From assembly GCA_023717525.1 (NCBI GenBank), contig JAMQPK010000127.1, forward strand, positions 1 to 52,987: a stretch of DNA of 52,987 nt, written 5' to 3'. Shown piece by piece: positions 38,455-45,930 of the stretch (positions are counted from its first letter, which is position 1; every line of letters begins with the position of its first letter). A model generated the notes under the pieces. It was not told the origin of the DNA and made no database searches. It saw only the letters and a list, made by a program, of their open reading frames with translations. The stretch is from Vicinamibacterales bacterium (GTDB taxonomy: Bacteria > Acidobacteriota > Vicinamibacteria > Vicinamibacterales > JAMQPK01). A program made the position numbers and the translations under genes.

Positions 38455-40557
38455 ATGAGAATGCAGACCATCACTCCGACGATCGCGGCGTGCGTCGTCA
38501 TTGCCGCGTCGGGTGGGTATTTGAGCACTCGCACTGTTGCGGCTGCCCCTGAGGGCAACGGTGTCAAGACGGGCGAGTTCGTGGTCGACCCTCCGACGCT
38601 CATCAATCTGGGATTCGAATGGTTCATCCAAGGCGACGACAACCGCAATGCCACTGTCGAGGTGGCGTATCGCAAACAGGGTGACCCCGAATGGAAGGCG
38701 GGCATGCCGCTGCTGCGTCTACAGGGTGAGCACATCAAGCAGGGTGACCAACTCGATGTGATTGCGCCGAACATGTTTGCGGGCAGCATCCTGGACCTGG
38801 AGCCGAACACGTCTTACGAGGCGCGGTTCACCGTTTCCGATCCGGACGGCGTCGCCGGTGAAAAATCGAAGACCGTAACCGTGCGCACGAGGCCCGAGCC
38901 GATGCCGGCAGTGGGCGGCAGCGTGTATCACGTCTATCCCCCGGGATTCGGCGGCGCCAAGGTCGAGCCGTCGTTCGAAGGGCTGATGTGCGCGTACAAC
39001 TACACCTGCGCGGGCACCGACTGGGCGACTGCGGGGCGGCCCAGAGTGAAACCAGGCGACACGATCCTGGTCCACGCGGGACTCTACAAGTACAACAGGT
39101 ACGAGTACACGAACGATGCCGCGGTGAATCGCACACAACCACTCGACGGCACGTACTATCTGACGGCCGATGGCACCGCCGACAAGCCAATCGCGATCAA
39201 GGGCGCAGGTGATGGCGAAGCCATCTTCGACGGCAACGGCAACTTCGCGTTATTCGATGTTCGGGCGGCTGACTACACCTATTTCGAAGGGCTGACGTTT
39301 CGAAACGCGGACTACGGCATCCTGGCCGGTACCCAGTTCCTGCTCGGCGCCAAAGGTCTTACGGTCAAGCGATCGCGGTTCGAGCAGGTGGGGTCCGGTA
39401 TCTTCACGAACTATTCAGGGTCGAGCAATTTTTACGTCGCCGACAACTACTTCATCGGCCGCGACGACCCCGATCACGTGATCGGCTGGTCCGGAGCGTT
39501 CTGGGCGCCGTTCAACGGCAAGGACGGGCAGAAATTCCCGCCGGTCATGGCCTCGTACCTGGCCATCAAGCTGTACGGTCCCGGTCACGTCATCGCGTAC
39601 AACTACGTGGCCAATTTTCACGACGGCATCGACGTGGAGACGTATGGGAATCCAGACGGGTCTGCGGTGGTGGGCGGACCGAAATATCCGTCGCGGGAAT
39701 ATTTCGATCGGCGGCCGGTCTCGATAGACTTCTACAACAACTACATGACGAACTTCCACGACAACCCGTTCGAGGCCGACGGCAGCATGCACAACATCCG
39801 CATCATGCGGAACATGATGATCAACTCGGCGTCGCACGCGTTCTGCAATCAGCCCGCGGTCGGCGGACCGGTGTATTGGGTGCGCAACGTGGCCTACCAC
39901 CTGCCAGGCGGTTCCACGCGGCTCACAGGCGGATCGGCGGGTGCGCTGTTCTACAACAACACGATCCTGTCGGAGACTCAGGCACAGGGCGCATCCAACG
40001 TCCACTGGACCAACAATCTGTTCCTTGGCGAAGACTCGGCGCCGGCCATTTTCAGCATTAACACCTACACGAATTACAGCTCGTCGGATTACAACGGATT
40101 CCGGCCCAACCCCGACGCCCCGTATTCGTTCGCCTGGAACTCGCCGCCGATGACCGTCGCGGCCGATTACAGCCCGCTTACAGCCGCGCGCGGCGCGGGG
40201 GCGGGCCGCGGAGCCAATCCAGCGCCTCAAGCCGGGCGCGGCGGCACAACCGCGCTGGGCACGCGGCAATTCAAGTCGCTTCAGGAATACAGCGAGGCCA
40301 CCCATCAGGATACACACAGCGTGCTCGTCGACTACGACATCTTCATTAACGTGCCGAAGCTCGACGCGAAGGACCTGCAGACGGTGCAGAAGGTCTACAA
40401 AGCGGAAGCTCTCGATTTCCGCTTGAAGCCCGGTTCGGCCGCCGTCGATAAAGGCGCCGTCCTCCACGGTGTGACGGACGGTTTTTCGGGGCAGGCACCG
40501 GACCTCGGGGCCCTCGAGGTGGGACACGCATCGCCGCACTACGGACCGCGGCCTTAG
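38455..40557 (+). CDS. Exported parallel beta-helix protein
   Basis: About 700 residues from the ATG at 38455 (GGAG upstream). A signal peptide is followed by a fibronectin-III-like segment (about 45-150, ending SKTVTVRTRPEP), then repeated Asn/Tyr-rich rungs typical of pectate-lyase-like beta-helices (TYFEGLTFRNADYG, GHVIAYNYVANFHDGIDVE, NFHDNPFEADGSMHNIRIMRN). A Gly/Arg-rich low-complexity insert near 40185-40250 precedes the end (DLGALEVGH). Role: probably binding or cleavage of an acidic polysaccharide; no catalytic triad assigned. Confidence 0.82.
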   Translation: MRMQTITPTIAACVVIAASGGYLSTRTVAAAPEGNGVKTGEFVVDPPTLINLGFEWFIQGDDNRNATVEVAYRKQGDPEWKAGMPLLRLQGEHIKQGDQLDVIAPNMFAGSILDLEPNTSYEARFTVSDPDGVAGEKSKTVTVRTRPEPMPAVGGSVYHVYPPGFGGAKVEPSFEGLMCAYNYTCAGTDWATAGRPRVKPGDTILVHAGLYKYNRYEYTNDAAVNRTQPLDGTYYLTADGTADKPIAIKGAGDGEAIFDGNGNFALFDVRAADYTYFEGLTFRNADYGILAGTQFLLGAKGLTVKRSRFEQVGSGIFTNYSGSSNFYVADNYFIGRDDPDHVIGWSGAFWAPFNGKDGQKFPPVMASYLAIKLYGPGHVIAYNYVANFHDGIDVETYGNPDGSAVVGGPKYPSREYFDRRPVSIDFYNNYMTNFHDNPFEADGSMHNIRIMRNMMINSASHAFCNQPAVGGPVYWVRNVAYHLPGGSTRLTGGSAGALFYNNTILSETQAQGASNVHWTNNLFLGEDSAPAIFSINTYTNYSSSDYNGFRPNPDAPYSFAWNSPPMTVAADYSPLTAARGAGAGRGANPAPQAGRGGTTALGTRQFKSLQEYSEATHQDTHSVLVDYDIFINVPKLDAKDLQTVQKVYKAEALDFRLKPGSAAVDKGAVLHGVTDGFSGQAPDLGALEVGHASPHYGPRP

Positions 40558-40633
40558 AGGTTCTCATCCGATCGCGAGCACGAGGCGGCTTCGTAACCTC
40601 TCTGGCAGTTGCGCGTATAGTGACCGACACCCG

Positions 40634-41128
40634 ATGGATGCCTTCCGGTTGATCTACGAACGCTATTACCAGGACGTCTTGCGGTTCGCGCTCTTCCTGA
40701 CCGGTGACCGGGTGCGAGCGGGCGATCTGGCGGCCGACACGTTCGTCCGCGCCTGGATGGCTCGCGACCACATCCGCCAGGAAACGGTAAAAGCGTACTT
40801 GCTAACCATCACACGCAATTTGCACCGAGACCAGTTCAGGGCGAGCCGCCGGTTTGTTGAACTCGGGGACACCATCGAAGATCGCGCACCAGGCGTCGAG
40901 GTGCAGATCGAACATCGGTCCACCCTGCAGGAGGTCCGTGCACGACTGCGCCGGGTGGCGAGTGCGGATCGTCGGGCCTTGATGTTGTACGTCTTTAAGG
41001 AAATGTCCTATGCGGAGGTCTCCGCCACGCTGGGCATTAGTGTCGGCGCCACCAAGTCACGCATCCGACGCGCCCGCGAGGCGCTGGCGGGGCCGTTGGT
41101 CGTCGCTCGACCGGAGGAGCAGCGGTGA
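40634..41128 (+). CDS. ECF-type RNA polymerase sigma factor
   Basis: 164 residues. Region 2: FRLIYERYYQDVLRFALFLTGDRVRAGDLAADTFVRAW; region 4: MSYAEVSATLGISVGATKSRIRRAREAL. It directs transcription to a small regulon, controlled by the next gene, whose GTGA start overlaps this stop by four bases. No target promoter motif could be recognised with confidence. Confidence 0.92.
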   Translation: MDAFRLIYERYYQDVLRFALFLTGDRVRAGDLAADTFVRAWMARDHIRQETVKAYLLTITRNLHRDQFRASRRFVELGDTIEDRAPGVEVQIEHRSTLQEVRARLRRVASADRRALMLYVFKEMSYAEVSATLGISVGATKSRIRRAREALAGPLVVARPEEQR

Positions 41129-41619
41129 AGATTACACGCGATGTCATTTACGATCTATTGCCGGCGTACTTCGCGAACGAAGTGACTGCCGACACGCGCG
41201 CCCTCGTTGAGGAGTTCTTTGGAAGCGATCCTGAGTTCGGGCGCATGGCGGGACGATTTCGGGCGATCCTTGAGGAGAAGCGCGGCGACGCCGAGGCAGA
41301 GACTGAATCGGCCCGCGAGCGCGAAGCGTTCGATCGGGCGCGGATGGCGGCCGAACTGCCGATCAAGGCGCGCACGGCGGCCTTGGTGTGGGCCTTGGGG
41401 GGCCTCTTCGCGTGGTTCATTGCGCTTCTGACCTGGAATGAGCGGATGGGCTTCCGTAATCCGGGGGTGCTCATTGGCGTCTGCTTCATCCTGGGGGCGG
41501 TGGTGTGCTTTGGCGCGTCCTTTTTCGTAAAGCCCGAGTCGCGGTGGAGGGCTCTCGTTGGCCTTGATGATGAGACTCTCAAGTCTGTTCGATATCGTGG
41601 GCGGCGTAACTCGGGCTGA
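41125..41619 (+). CDS. Probable membrane anti-sigma factor
   Basis: 164 residues, GTG start coupled to the sigma factor. The N-terminal ITRDVIYDLLPAYFANEVTADTRALVEEFF fits the zinc-finger anti-sigma fold, but the His-Cys-Cys ligands are missing. Two hydrophobic segments follow (about 84-105 and 110-135) with a short cytoplasmic C-terminus. It should hold the sigma factor at the membrane until a signal arrives. Confidence 0.82.
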   Translation: MKITRDVIYDLLPAYFANEVTADTRALVEEFFGSDPEFGRMAGRFRAILEEKRGDAEAETESAREREAFDRARMAAELPIKARTAALVWALGGLFAWFIALLTWNERMGFRNPGVLIGVCFILGAVVCFGASFFVKPESRWRALVGLDDETLKSVRYRGRRNSG

Positions 41620-41660
41620 GTCTGCTCACTTCCCGAGTCGCGCCTTGATATCGTCGTCCG

Positions 41661-41741
41661 GTGACGCGTGACGACTACGCCGAAGGCTGGCTCGCCGCAC
41701 TGGACGATTTCCGCAACTGGCTCATCCGTGAGGTGGCCTGA
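41661..41741 (+). pseudogene. C-terminal remnant resembling an SRPBCC-domain protein
   Basis: The last 26 codons read TRDDYAEGWLAALDDFRNWL and then IREVA before TGA, like the closing helix of AHSA1/SRPBCC proteins. Nothing homologous remains upstream. Such proteins are often encoded with ArsR repressors, and one lies nearby. The rest of the 155-bp gap holds nothing else I can support. Confidence 0.4.
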
Positions 41742-41774
41742 TCTCGCGTGACTCGTCGTAGAAGCTGTACGGTC

Positions 41775-42176
41775 CTACACCGCGCGGCTGGCACGGCGCA
41801 GCCGGAGTAGCTGGACAACGAACAGCGCGGTCACCGGCGCCAGCAGTAGCGTCAGTCGATTCGCGAGTGGCACCGGGAGGGCGAGCCAGCCGATCGCGAG
41901 GCCTGCGCCGGCGAGCGTGAACGTCCAGCCCGCCTGGCGCTGGAGCCGCTGCAGCGTCGCCGGATCGTATGAGCAGGCCGAGAGTGGCGCGAGCGTCTTC
42001 GGGATCGCGTTGCCTGTCGTCATCAGAAACGCGCCGATCACCGCCATCATCGCGCGCGCGGGCCAGTCGCTTCCGAGCACCCCGTGCGCGGCCGCGATCT
42101 TCGCGCCGCCGGCCACCGCGATGATGAGCCCGGCGTAGATCAGGCCTCGACGAATATCCGTGGATACCGACGTCAT
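41775..42176 (-). CDS. Small four-span membrane protein beside ArsR
   Basis: 133 residues, about four spans. The MMAVIGAFLMTTGNAIPKTL stretch recalls SdpI-type immunity proteins, which are often encoded next to SdpR/ArsR repressors. The start lies one base after the ArsR stop (TGAGATG) with GGAGAGG upstream, so it is co-translated with ArsR. Function unknown; the SdpI similarity is weak. Confidence 0.7.
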   Translation of the reverse strand: MTSVSTDIRRGLIYAGLIIAVAGGAKIAAAHGVLGSDWPARAMMAVIGAFLMTTGNAIPKTLAPLSACSYDPATLQRLQRQAGWTFTLAGAGLAIGWLALPVPLANRLTLLLAPVTALFVVQLLRLRRASRAV

Positions 42177-42177
42177 C

Positions 42178-42510
42178 TCACGCCTCTCCTTTCATGGCTG
42201 ACCGCCGTGCGCTACCGCGACGCGCCATGCCCACGCGGCCCGACGGCGTGATCTCCCAGCCGAGCGTCTGCGCAAAGCCGAGCAGCGCCTCTTCGAGGAC
42301 CGACATCTTGAGTCGATAGAGAATCGTCCGGCCCGTCTTCGCGGCTTCGATGAGTCCCGCCTCCTGCAGCACCGCGAAATGCGCCGACATCGTCGGCTTC
42401 GAGACCGGAAAGTGGTCGGCCAATTCGCCAGCCGAACGTGGCTGCTCCCGCAGCAGTTCGAGCACGCGCCGGCGCGTCGGGTCGGCCAATGCCTTGAAAA
42501 CATGGTTCAC
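42178..42510 (-). CDS. ArsR/SdpR-family winged-helix repressor
   Basis: 110 residues from the GTG at 42510, which gives the exact family start NHVFKALADPTRRRVLELL; longer forms run through the operator. DNA-binding helix: FPVSKPTMSAHFAVLQEAGLIEAAKTGRTILYRL. No metal motif. The perfect palindrome 6 bp upstream of the start must be its own operator, and the membrane protein gene is its co-transcribed partner. Confidence 0.9.
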   Translation of the reverse strand: MNHVFKALADPTRRRVLELLREQPRSAGELADHFPVSKPTMSAHFAVLQEAGLIEAAKTGRTILYRLKMSVLEEALLGFAQTLGWEITPSGRVGMARRGSARRSAMKGEA

Positions 42511-42516
42511 GTGTAT

Positions 42517-42532
42517 ATATTTAGCTAAATAT
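42517..42532. promoter_or_regulatory. Perfect 16-bp palindromic operator of the SdpR-like ArsR
   Basis: ATATTTAGCTAAATAT is its own reverse complement and sits just before the GTG start, in an AT-rich island. Bases 42533-42711 further upstream show no gene that I can support. Confidence 0.68.
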
Positions 42533-42711
42533 CGAAATATTGTCAAGCCAGACCGTGTCACGCGGGTCTTGGGCGACGGCGATCGTCGTGGCCTGCAGAT
42601 ACTGTTGAGACGATGCGCCAGCCAGTTGCGGACATCGTCCAGCGACTCCTGCGACCAGCGAGCGGCAGGAACCAACCCGTCTGGAACGTCGCGGCGTGGG
42701 GGGGCAAAGTC

Positions 42712-42740
42712 TTGACATGCGAGGAGCATGCACGCATGCT
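42712..42740 (+). promoter_or_regulatory. Promoter and operator of the FitAB-type pair
   Basis: A consensus -35 TTGACA at 42712-42717 is followed by AGCATGC-AC-GCATGCT at 42725-42740, perfect 7-bp inverted arms. The -10 hexamer is not obvious but would overlap the right arm. The start codon is only 7 bp beyond and lacks a Shine-Dalgarno sequence, so the mRNA may be leaderless. Confidence 0.5.
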
Positions 42741-42746
42741 ACTCAC

Positions 42747-42977
42747 ATGCCTCGAATGGTCCAGATCAGGAACGTGCCTGACGCGCTGCACCGCAAGTTG
42801 AAGGTTCGGGCCGCAGACGCCGGGCAGACACTCTCCGACTACTTGCTGGCGGAACTCGAGCGTGTGGCCGCACGCCCCACGCGCGACGAGATGCTGAGCC
42901 GACTTCACAGCCGACGACGTGTCACGTTGAAGACTGCGGCCTCGACGGTCATCCGCGAGGAGCGCGAGTCCGCGTGA
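42747..42977 (+). CDS. FitA-like ribbon-helix-helix antitoxin
   Basis: 76 residues from the ATG at 42747 (42756 is also possible). MVQIRNVPDALHRKLKVRAADAGQTLSDYLLAELE is a FitA-type DNA-binding domain; the C-terminal SRLHSRRRVTLKTAASTVIREERE tail should thread into the toxin. Overlaps the PIN toxin start by four bases. Confidence 0.87.
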   Translation: MPRMVQIRNVPDALHRKLKVRAADAGQTLSDYLLAELERVAARPTRDEMLSRLHSRRRVTLKTAASTVIREERESA

Positions 42978-43369
42978 TTGTCGTCGACGCGTCGGCGATG
43001 CTGGAGTTTCTCCTGCAAACCCCTCTCGGCGCCCGCGTCGAGGCGCGCCTCTTCCGAGAGGAAGAGGAGTTCCACTCGCCACACCTGATGGACGTCGAGG
43101 TAACACAGGGTCTCCGGAGGCTCGTGCGGTCCGGTGAGGTCAGCGCGACCCGTGCGGCCGAAGCCATCGAGGATCTCGGCGACCTCGATCTCCACCGTCA
43201 CGCCCATCTCAACCTCTTGACTCGCGCCTGGCAACTCCGCGAGAACGTCACGGCCTACGACGCCATGTACGTTGCCCTGGCGGAGGCGCTTGACGCATCG
43301 ATGATCACGTGCGATTCACCGCTCGCCAAGGCGCCGGGACACCGCGCACGGATCGAAGCCATCGAGTAA
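42974..43369 (+). CDS. PIN-domain toxin (FitB/VapC type)
   Basis: 131 residues, GTG start within GTGA. Acidic metal ligands are in IVVDASAMLEFLL, DVEVTQGLRRL, TAYDAMYVALAEAL and the late TCDSPLAKAPGH. It should cleave RNA when freed from the antitoxin. Third toxin-antitoxin pair in this window. Confidence 0.9.
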   Translation: MIVVDASAMLEFLLQTPLGARVEARLFREEEEFHSPHLMDVEVTQGLRRLVRSGEVSATRAAEAIEDLGDLDLHRHAHLNLLTRAWQLRENVTAYDAMYVALAEALDASMITCDSPLAKAPGHRARIEAIE

Positions 43370-43516
43370 ATGACGAGACCAACGATCAGACGCGCCCGAC
43401 GTTTCGCGTCAGCGTGACGAGGGTCAAGCGCCGAACGGCCGTCCTATTGGGCTCCTGAAATGCGACAGACATCCGAAGCAGCCTGAACGGCCGACCTCAG
43501 CTAGAGTGTCCGCACG

Positions 43517-43663
43517 ATGACGACCGTTGAATCGCATTTTATCAAGAGCGACCCGGAAGTCCTTGCGACCTGCCGACGGCTCTTGGAGGCGGCGCGTGCG
43601 CTTGGCAGCGTCGCCGAGGAACCGAAGAAGACGTCCATCCATCTGGTGAGGTCCGCCTTCGCC
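43517..43663 (+). pseudogene. Truncated DUF5655-domain gene
   Basis: An ATG opens VESHFIKSDPEVLATCRRLL and then SVAEEPKKTSIHLVRSAFA, the characteristic DUF5655 sequence, and homology stops there. The frame continues but with Pro/Arg-rich nonsense. The break falls in a hairpin sequence at 43654-43680. The 438-bp gap from 43370 to 43807 holds only this remnant and the hairpin. Confidence 0.6.
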
Positions 43664-43680
43664 CCTACGGGGCTTCGGCG
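43654..43680. repeat. REP-like imperfect hairpin at the DUF5655 breakpoint
   Basis: Symmetrical arrangement CGCC-TTC-GCCCC-TAC-GGGGC-TTC-GGCG, with perfect inner stem at 43661-43673. Dispersed GC-rich hairpins like this are common in related genomes, but I see no second copy in the window. Confidence 0.35.
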
Positions 43681-43807
43681 CGTTCCGCGCTACTGCCCTC
43701 CGCGCCCGCCCTGCCGTCCCGCACCGCCACGGCCCGGTGCGTTGTCGCCCCACGGCAGGCGCGTCGGCCTTGTCCATGGATCGACGTTCGTCCGCTTGGT
43801 GGCAGCC

Positions 43808-44560
43808 TCAGTCTACAAATGCCAGTTCCCCGAACCGCGACGGCACGTGCGGCCACGATTCAGCGTTCTGCGGATCGGACCAGATGCTCATGCGGCGGTT
43901 CGGCTGAACGCCGTCCCAACGATTGAAATTCGCCTTCCAGACGGTTCCGGCGACGGGCGGACGGCGGGAAAGCTCTTCGAAGTTTGCCCAGGGAATCGCA
44001 GCCTCCAGACTCCAACCCTTGTCGGTGTCGGTTCGATCGTTCAATGTTCCACGGAGCGAGGCGGCGATCTTCACGCCTGTCGCGTCCCAGCGTTTGAAGA
44101 GCGTGCGGCTGTTGTAGTTGAGGTAGTCGTAAAGAACCCCGCGCGCGTTCATCTCGAAGCCGTAATAGTGGGCTTCCTGCTTCGGATCGGGATTGATGAA
44201 GATTTCCACCGCGTCGTCCATGTACGTCGGATCGTCGCGCTGCTCGAAGCGGGCGTTGATATCCACGTCGTCGGCGTCGAAGCCGACATAGAACGCCTGC
44301 GCGTCCCAGACGACGCGCGCGCGAGTCTCCTGTTTGGCGCCGGTCTGCGAATCCCAGAGGAACTGAAGCGTGACGGCCGGCGCCGCACCGGCCCAGGCGG
44401 CGTCGTCCAGCTTCCCGTCGATCGTGGGGGGCGAGCTCGCACGCTTCACGTCGTAACGGGGAATCGACGCCGACGACGTCGGCGCTGGCGCTGGAGTCTG
44501 CGCCGCGAGCGACACAACGGCGACCGCCGCGGCCACGATGGCAACAAGTCGGGTTTTCAT
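43808..44560 (-). CDS. Exported CBM9-like carbohydrate-binding protein
   Basis: 250 residues with a signal peptide. ASSPPTIDGKLDDAAWAGAAPAVTLQF, DPTYMDDAVEIFINP, GFEMNARGVLYD and WSLEAAIPWANF are diagnostic of family 9 carbohydrate-binding modules. It is a stand-alone binding protein without an attached catalytic domain. Last gene of a five-gene minus-strand operon, starting 5 bp after the SGNH-like gene. Confidence 0.87.
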   Translation of the reverse strand: MKTRLVAIVAAAVAVVSLAAQTPAPAPTSSASIPRYDVKRASSPPTIDGKLDDAAWAGAAPAVTLQFLWDSQTGAKQETRARVVWDAQAFYVGFDADDVDINARFEQRDDPTYMDDAVEIFINPDPKQEAHYYGFEMNARGVLYDYLNYNSRTLFKRWDATGVKIAASLRGTLNDRTDTDKGWSLEAAIPWANFEELSRRPPVAGTVWKANFNRWDGVQPNRRMSIWSDPQNAESWPHVPSRFGELAFVD

Positions 44561-44565
44561 GAACG

Positions 44566-45294
44566 CTACTGGTGTTTCACGAAGTAGGCGGCGATTGCTT
44601 TGGCAACTTCAGCGTTGCCTTCTTTCGTCAAGTGGGGTCCGCCGCCGACGAACGCGGCGCAACCAGGGGCCTCGATTTTGGGGCCGACAAACACCAAGCC
44701 TGGGAACTTGACGGCGACGCCGGCGAGAGCCGCGTCGAACTCCTGGGGCATCGCGATGTATTCGCCGGCCGCCGCGGGTGCCGTGCAACCTTGGTTACGC
44801 GGACCGCGGACGACGGTCATCAGGTCGATGCGCTTCAAACCCGCATACTTTGACTGCAACGTCGCCACCGCCTTGTCGACCTGCGTCTCCCACTCTGCCT
44901 GTGTAGTGCAGCAGGGCGGCGTCCAGCTCAACACCGTCAATACGACGTGATCGGGCGAGGCAGAGCTATTCGTGCACGGCGATTGCGGCGGCTGGTTCCA
45001 AAAATCACTGTTGGGGTTCGACCACTCCGTGATGTACCCGCTCTGCCGCGCTTTGAGCTGCCACCGGCCATCAGCGATGCCCGGGCTCTGCTCGAACCCA
45101 GCCTGGTACCACTCGCGCGTCAGGGTCATCGCCGTCACTTGGTTACAGAGGAATTGAGGCTCGCCGGAACGAACCTGGCCGAGGTCGCCATCAGCCCCAG
45201 CGCCTGCGGAGATCGGAACGGCAAGCGCACCAGCGAACATCAGGCACGCGGCAACAACGAGGATGCGATGAAGGGTACGCGACACGTTCAGCAT
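44566..45294 (-). CDS. Exported SGNH-hydrolase-like protein
   Basis: 242 residues; AGGAG upstream; signal peptide ending near VPISAGAG. The C-terminal GGGPHLTKEGNAEVAKAIAAYF resembles the Asp/His block V of SGNH esterases, and VVLTVLSWTPPCC may hold block III. The N-terminal GDSL block is not recognisable, so catalytic competence is doubtful. Several Cys suggest disulfides. Fourth gene of the carbohydrate operon. Confidence 0.6.
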   Translation of the reverse strand: MLNVSRTLHRILVVAACLMFAGALAVPISAGAGADGDLGQVRSGEPQFLCNQVTAMTLTREWYQAGFEQSPGIADGRWQLKARQSGYITEWSNPNSDFWNQPPQSPCTNSSASPDHVVLTVLSWTPPCCTTQAEWETQVDKAVATLQSKYAGLKRIDLMTVVRGPRNQGCTAPAAAGEYIAMPQEFDAALAGVAVKFPGLVFVGPKIEAPGCAAFVGGGPHLTKEGNAEVAKAIAAYFVKHQ

Positions 45295-45318
45295 GACTGC
45301 ACTCCTATCAGAGGTTGA

Positions 45319-45930
45319 CTACTTCACCTCGAACGCGAAAGCGTGATCGGCGCCGGTGGTCTGCTCATCGTTGTGGACGGTTCCGCGCGCCACGAACGTG
45401 ACATGCGGCTTCAGTTCCGTGAAGGCAACAATCACGGCGTCGCGTGCGTGGAGGTGCGGCGGCCCAGAGGGACCTGGCGCCGGCGCGAGTTCCCATATCG
45501 TCACGCGATCGCTGTCGCGGAGTTGCTTGCCTGAGGTTCCGGGAAATGCCGGCGGGCTGGTGCGCGCGTCCACGGCGCCGAGGGGTTGAGGCTCCTTGAA
45601 CTCCAGGAACACCCCGCGGAGCGGCTGGTCGCTGGCGCCTTCCTCGCTGTGCGTGATCCCTCGCGGTAGGACAAAGGTATCCCACGCGACGGACCTCGTT
45701 GGCGATCGCATGCCCTGCTCCGACACGATGATGCGATCCCCGCTGGTGTAGTACACGCCCGCGTAGTCGTAGACGTGGCGATGCACGGGATAGGCCTGCT
45801 TCAGCCACGAGACATCCCAGACCACCAAACGGTCGTTCTCCATTATTTTCGTGGTGCCGGCGCGCGGATAAGGCGGCGGGTACGTCTGCACTTGCGCAAA
45901 AAACAGGAGGGCGAGAGTCAGTGTTCGCAT
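45319..45930 (-). CDS. Exported bicupin-like protein
   Basis: 203 residues from the ATG at 45930, which overlaps the enolase-superfamily stop by one base (TAATG). A signal peptide precedes two cupin-like halves: VWDVSWLKQAYPVHRHVYDYAGVYY with VLPRGITHSEEG, and VTIWELAPAPGPSGPPHLHARDAVIVAF with ARGTVHNDEQ. The paired HxH motifs suggest metal sites. Role unknown; possibly a sugar isomerase or binding protein for the operon substrate. Confidence 0.75.
   Translation of the reverse strand: MRTLTLALLFFAQVQTYPPPYPRAGTTKIMENDRLVVWDVSWLKQAYPVHRHVYDYAGVYYTSGDRIIVSEQGMRSPTRSVAWDTFVLPRGITHSEEGASDQPLRGVFLEFKEPQPLGAVDARTSPPAFPGTSGKQLRDSDRVTIWELAPAPGPSGPPHLHARDAVIVAFTELKPHVTFVARGTVHNDEQTTGADHAFAFEVK

Noticed and set aside
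43517..44587. Plus-strand frame of 356 codons
   Set aside because: Only its first 49 codons are meaningful (DUF5655 remnant); the rest is antisense to the CBM9-like gene.
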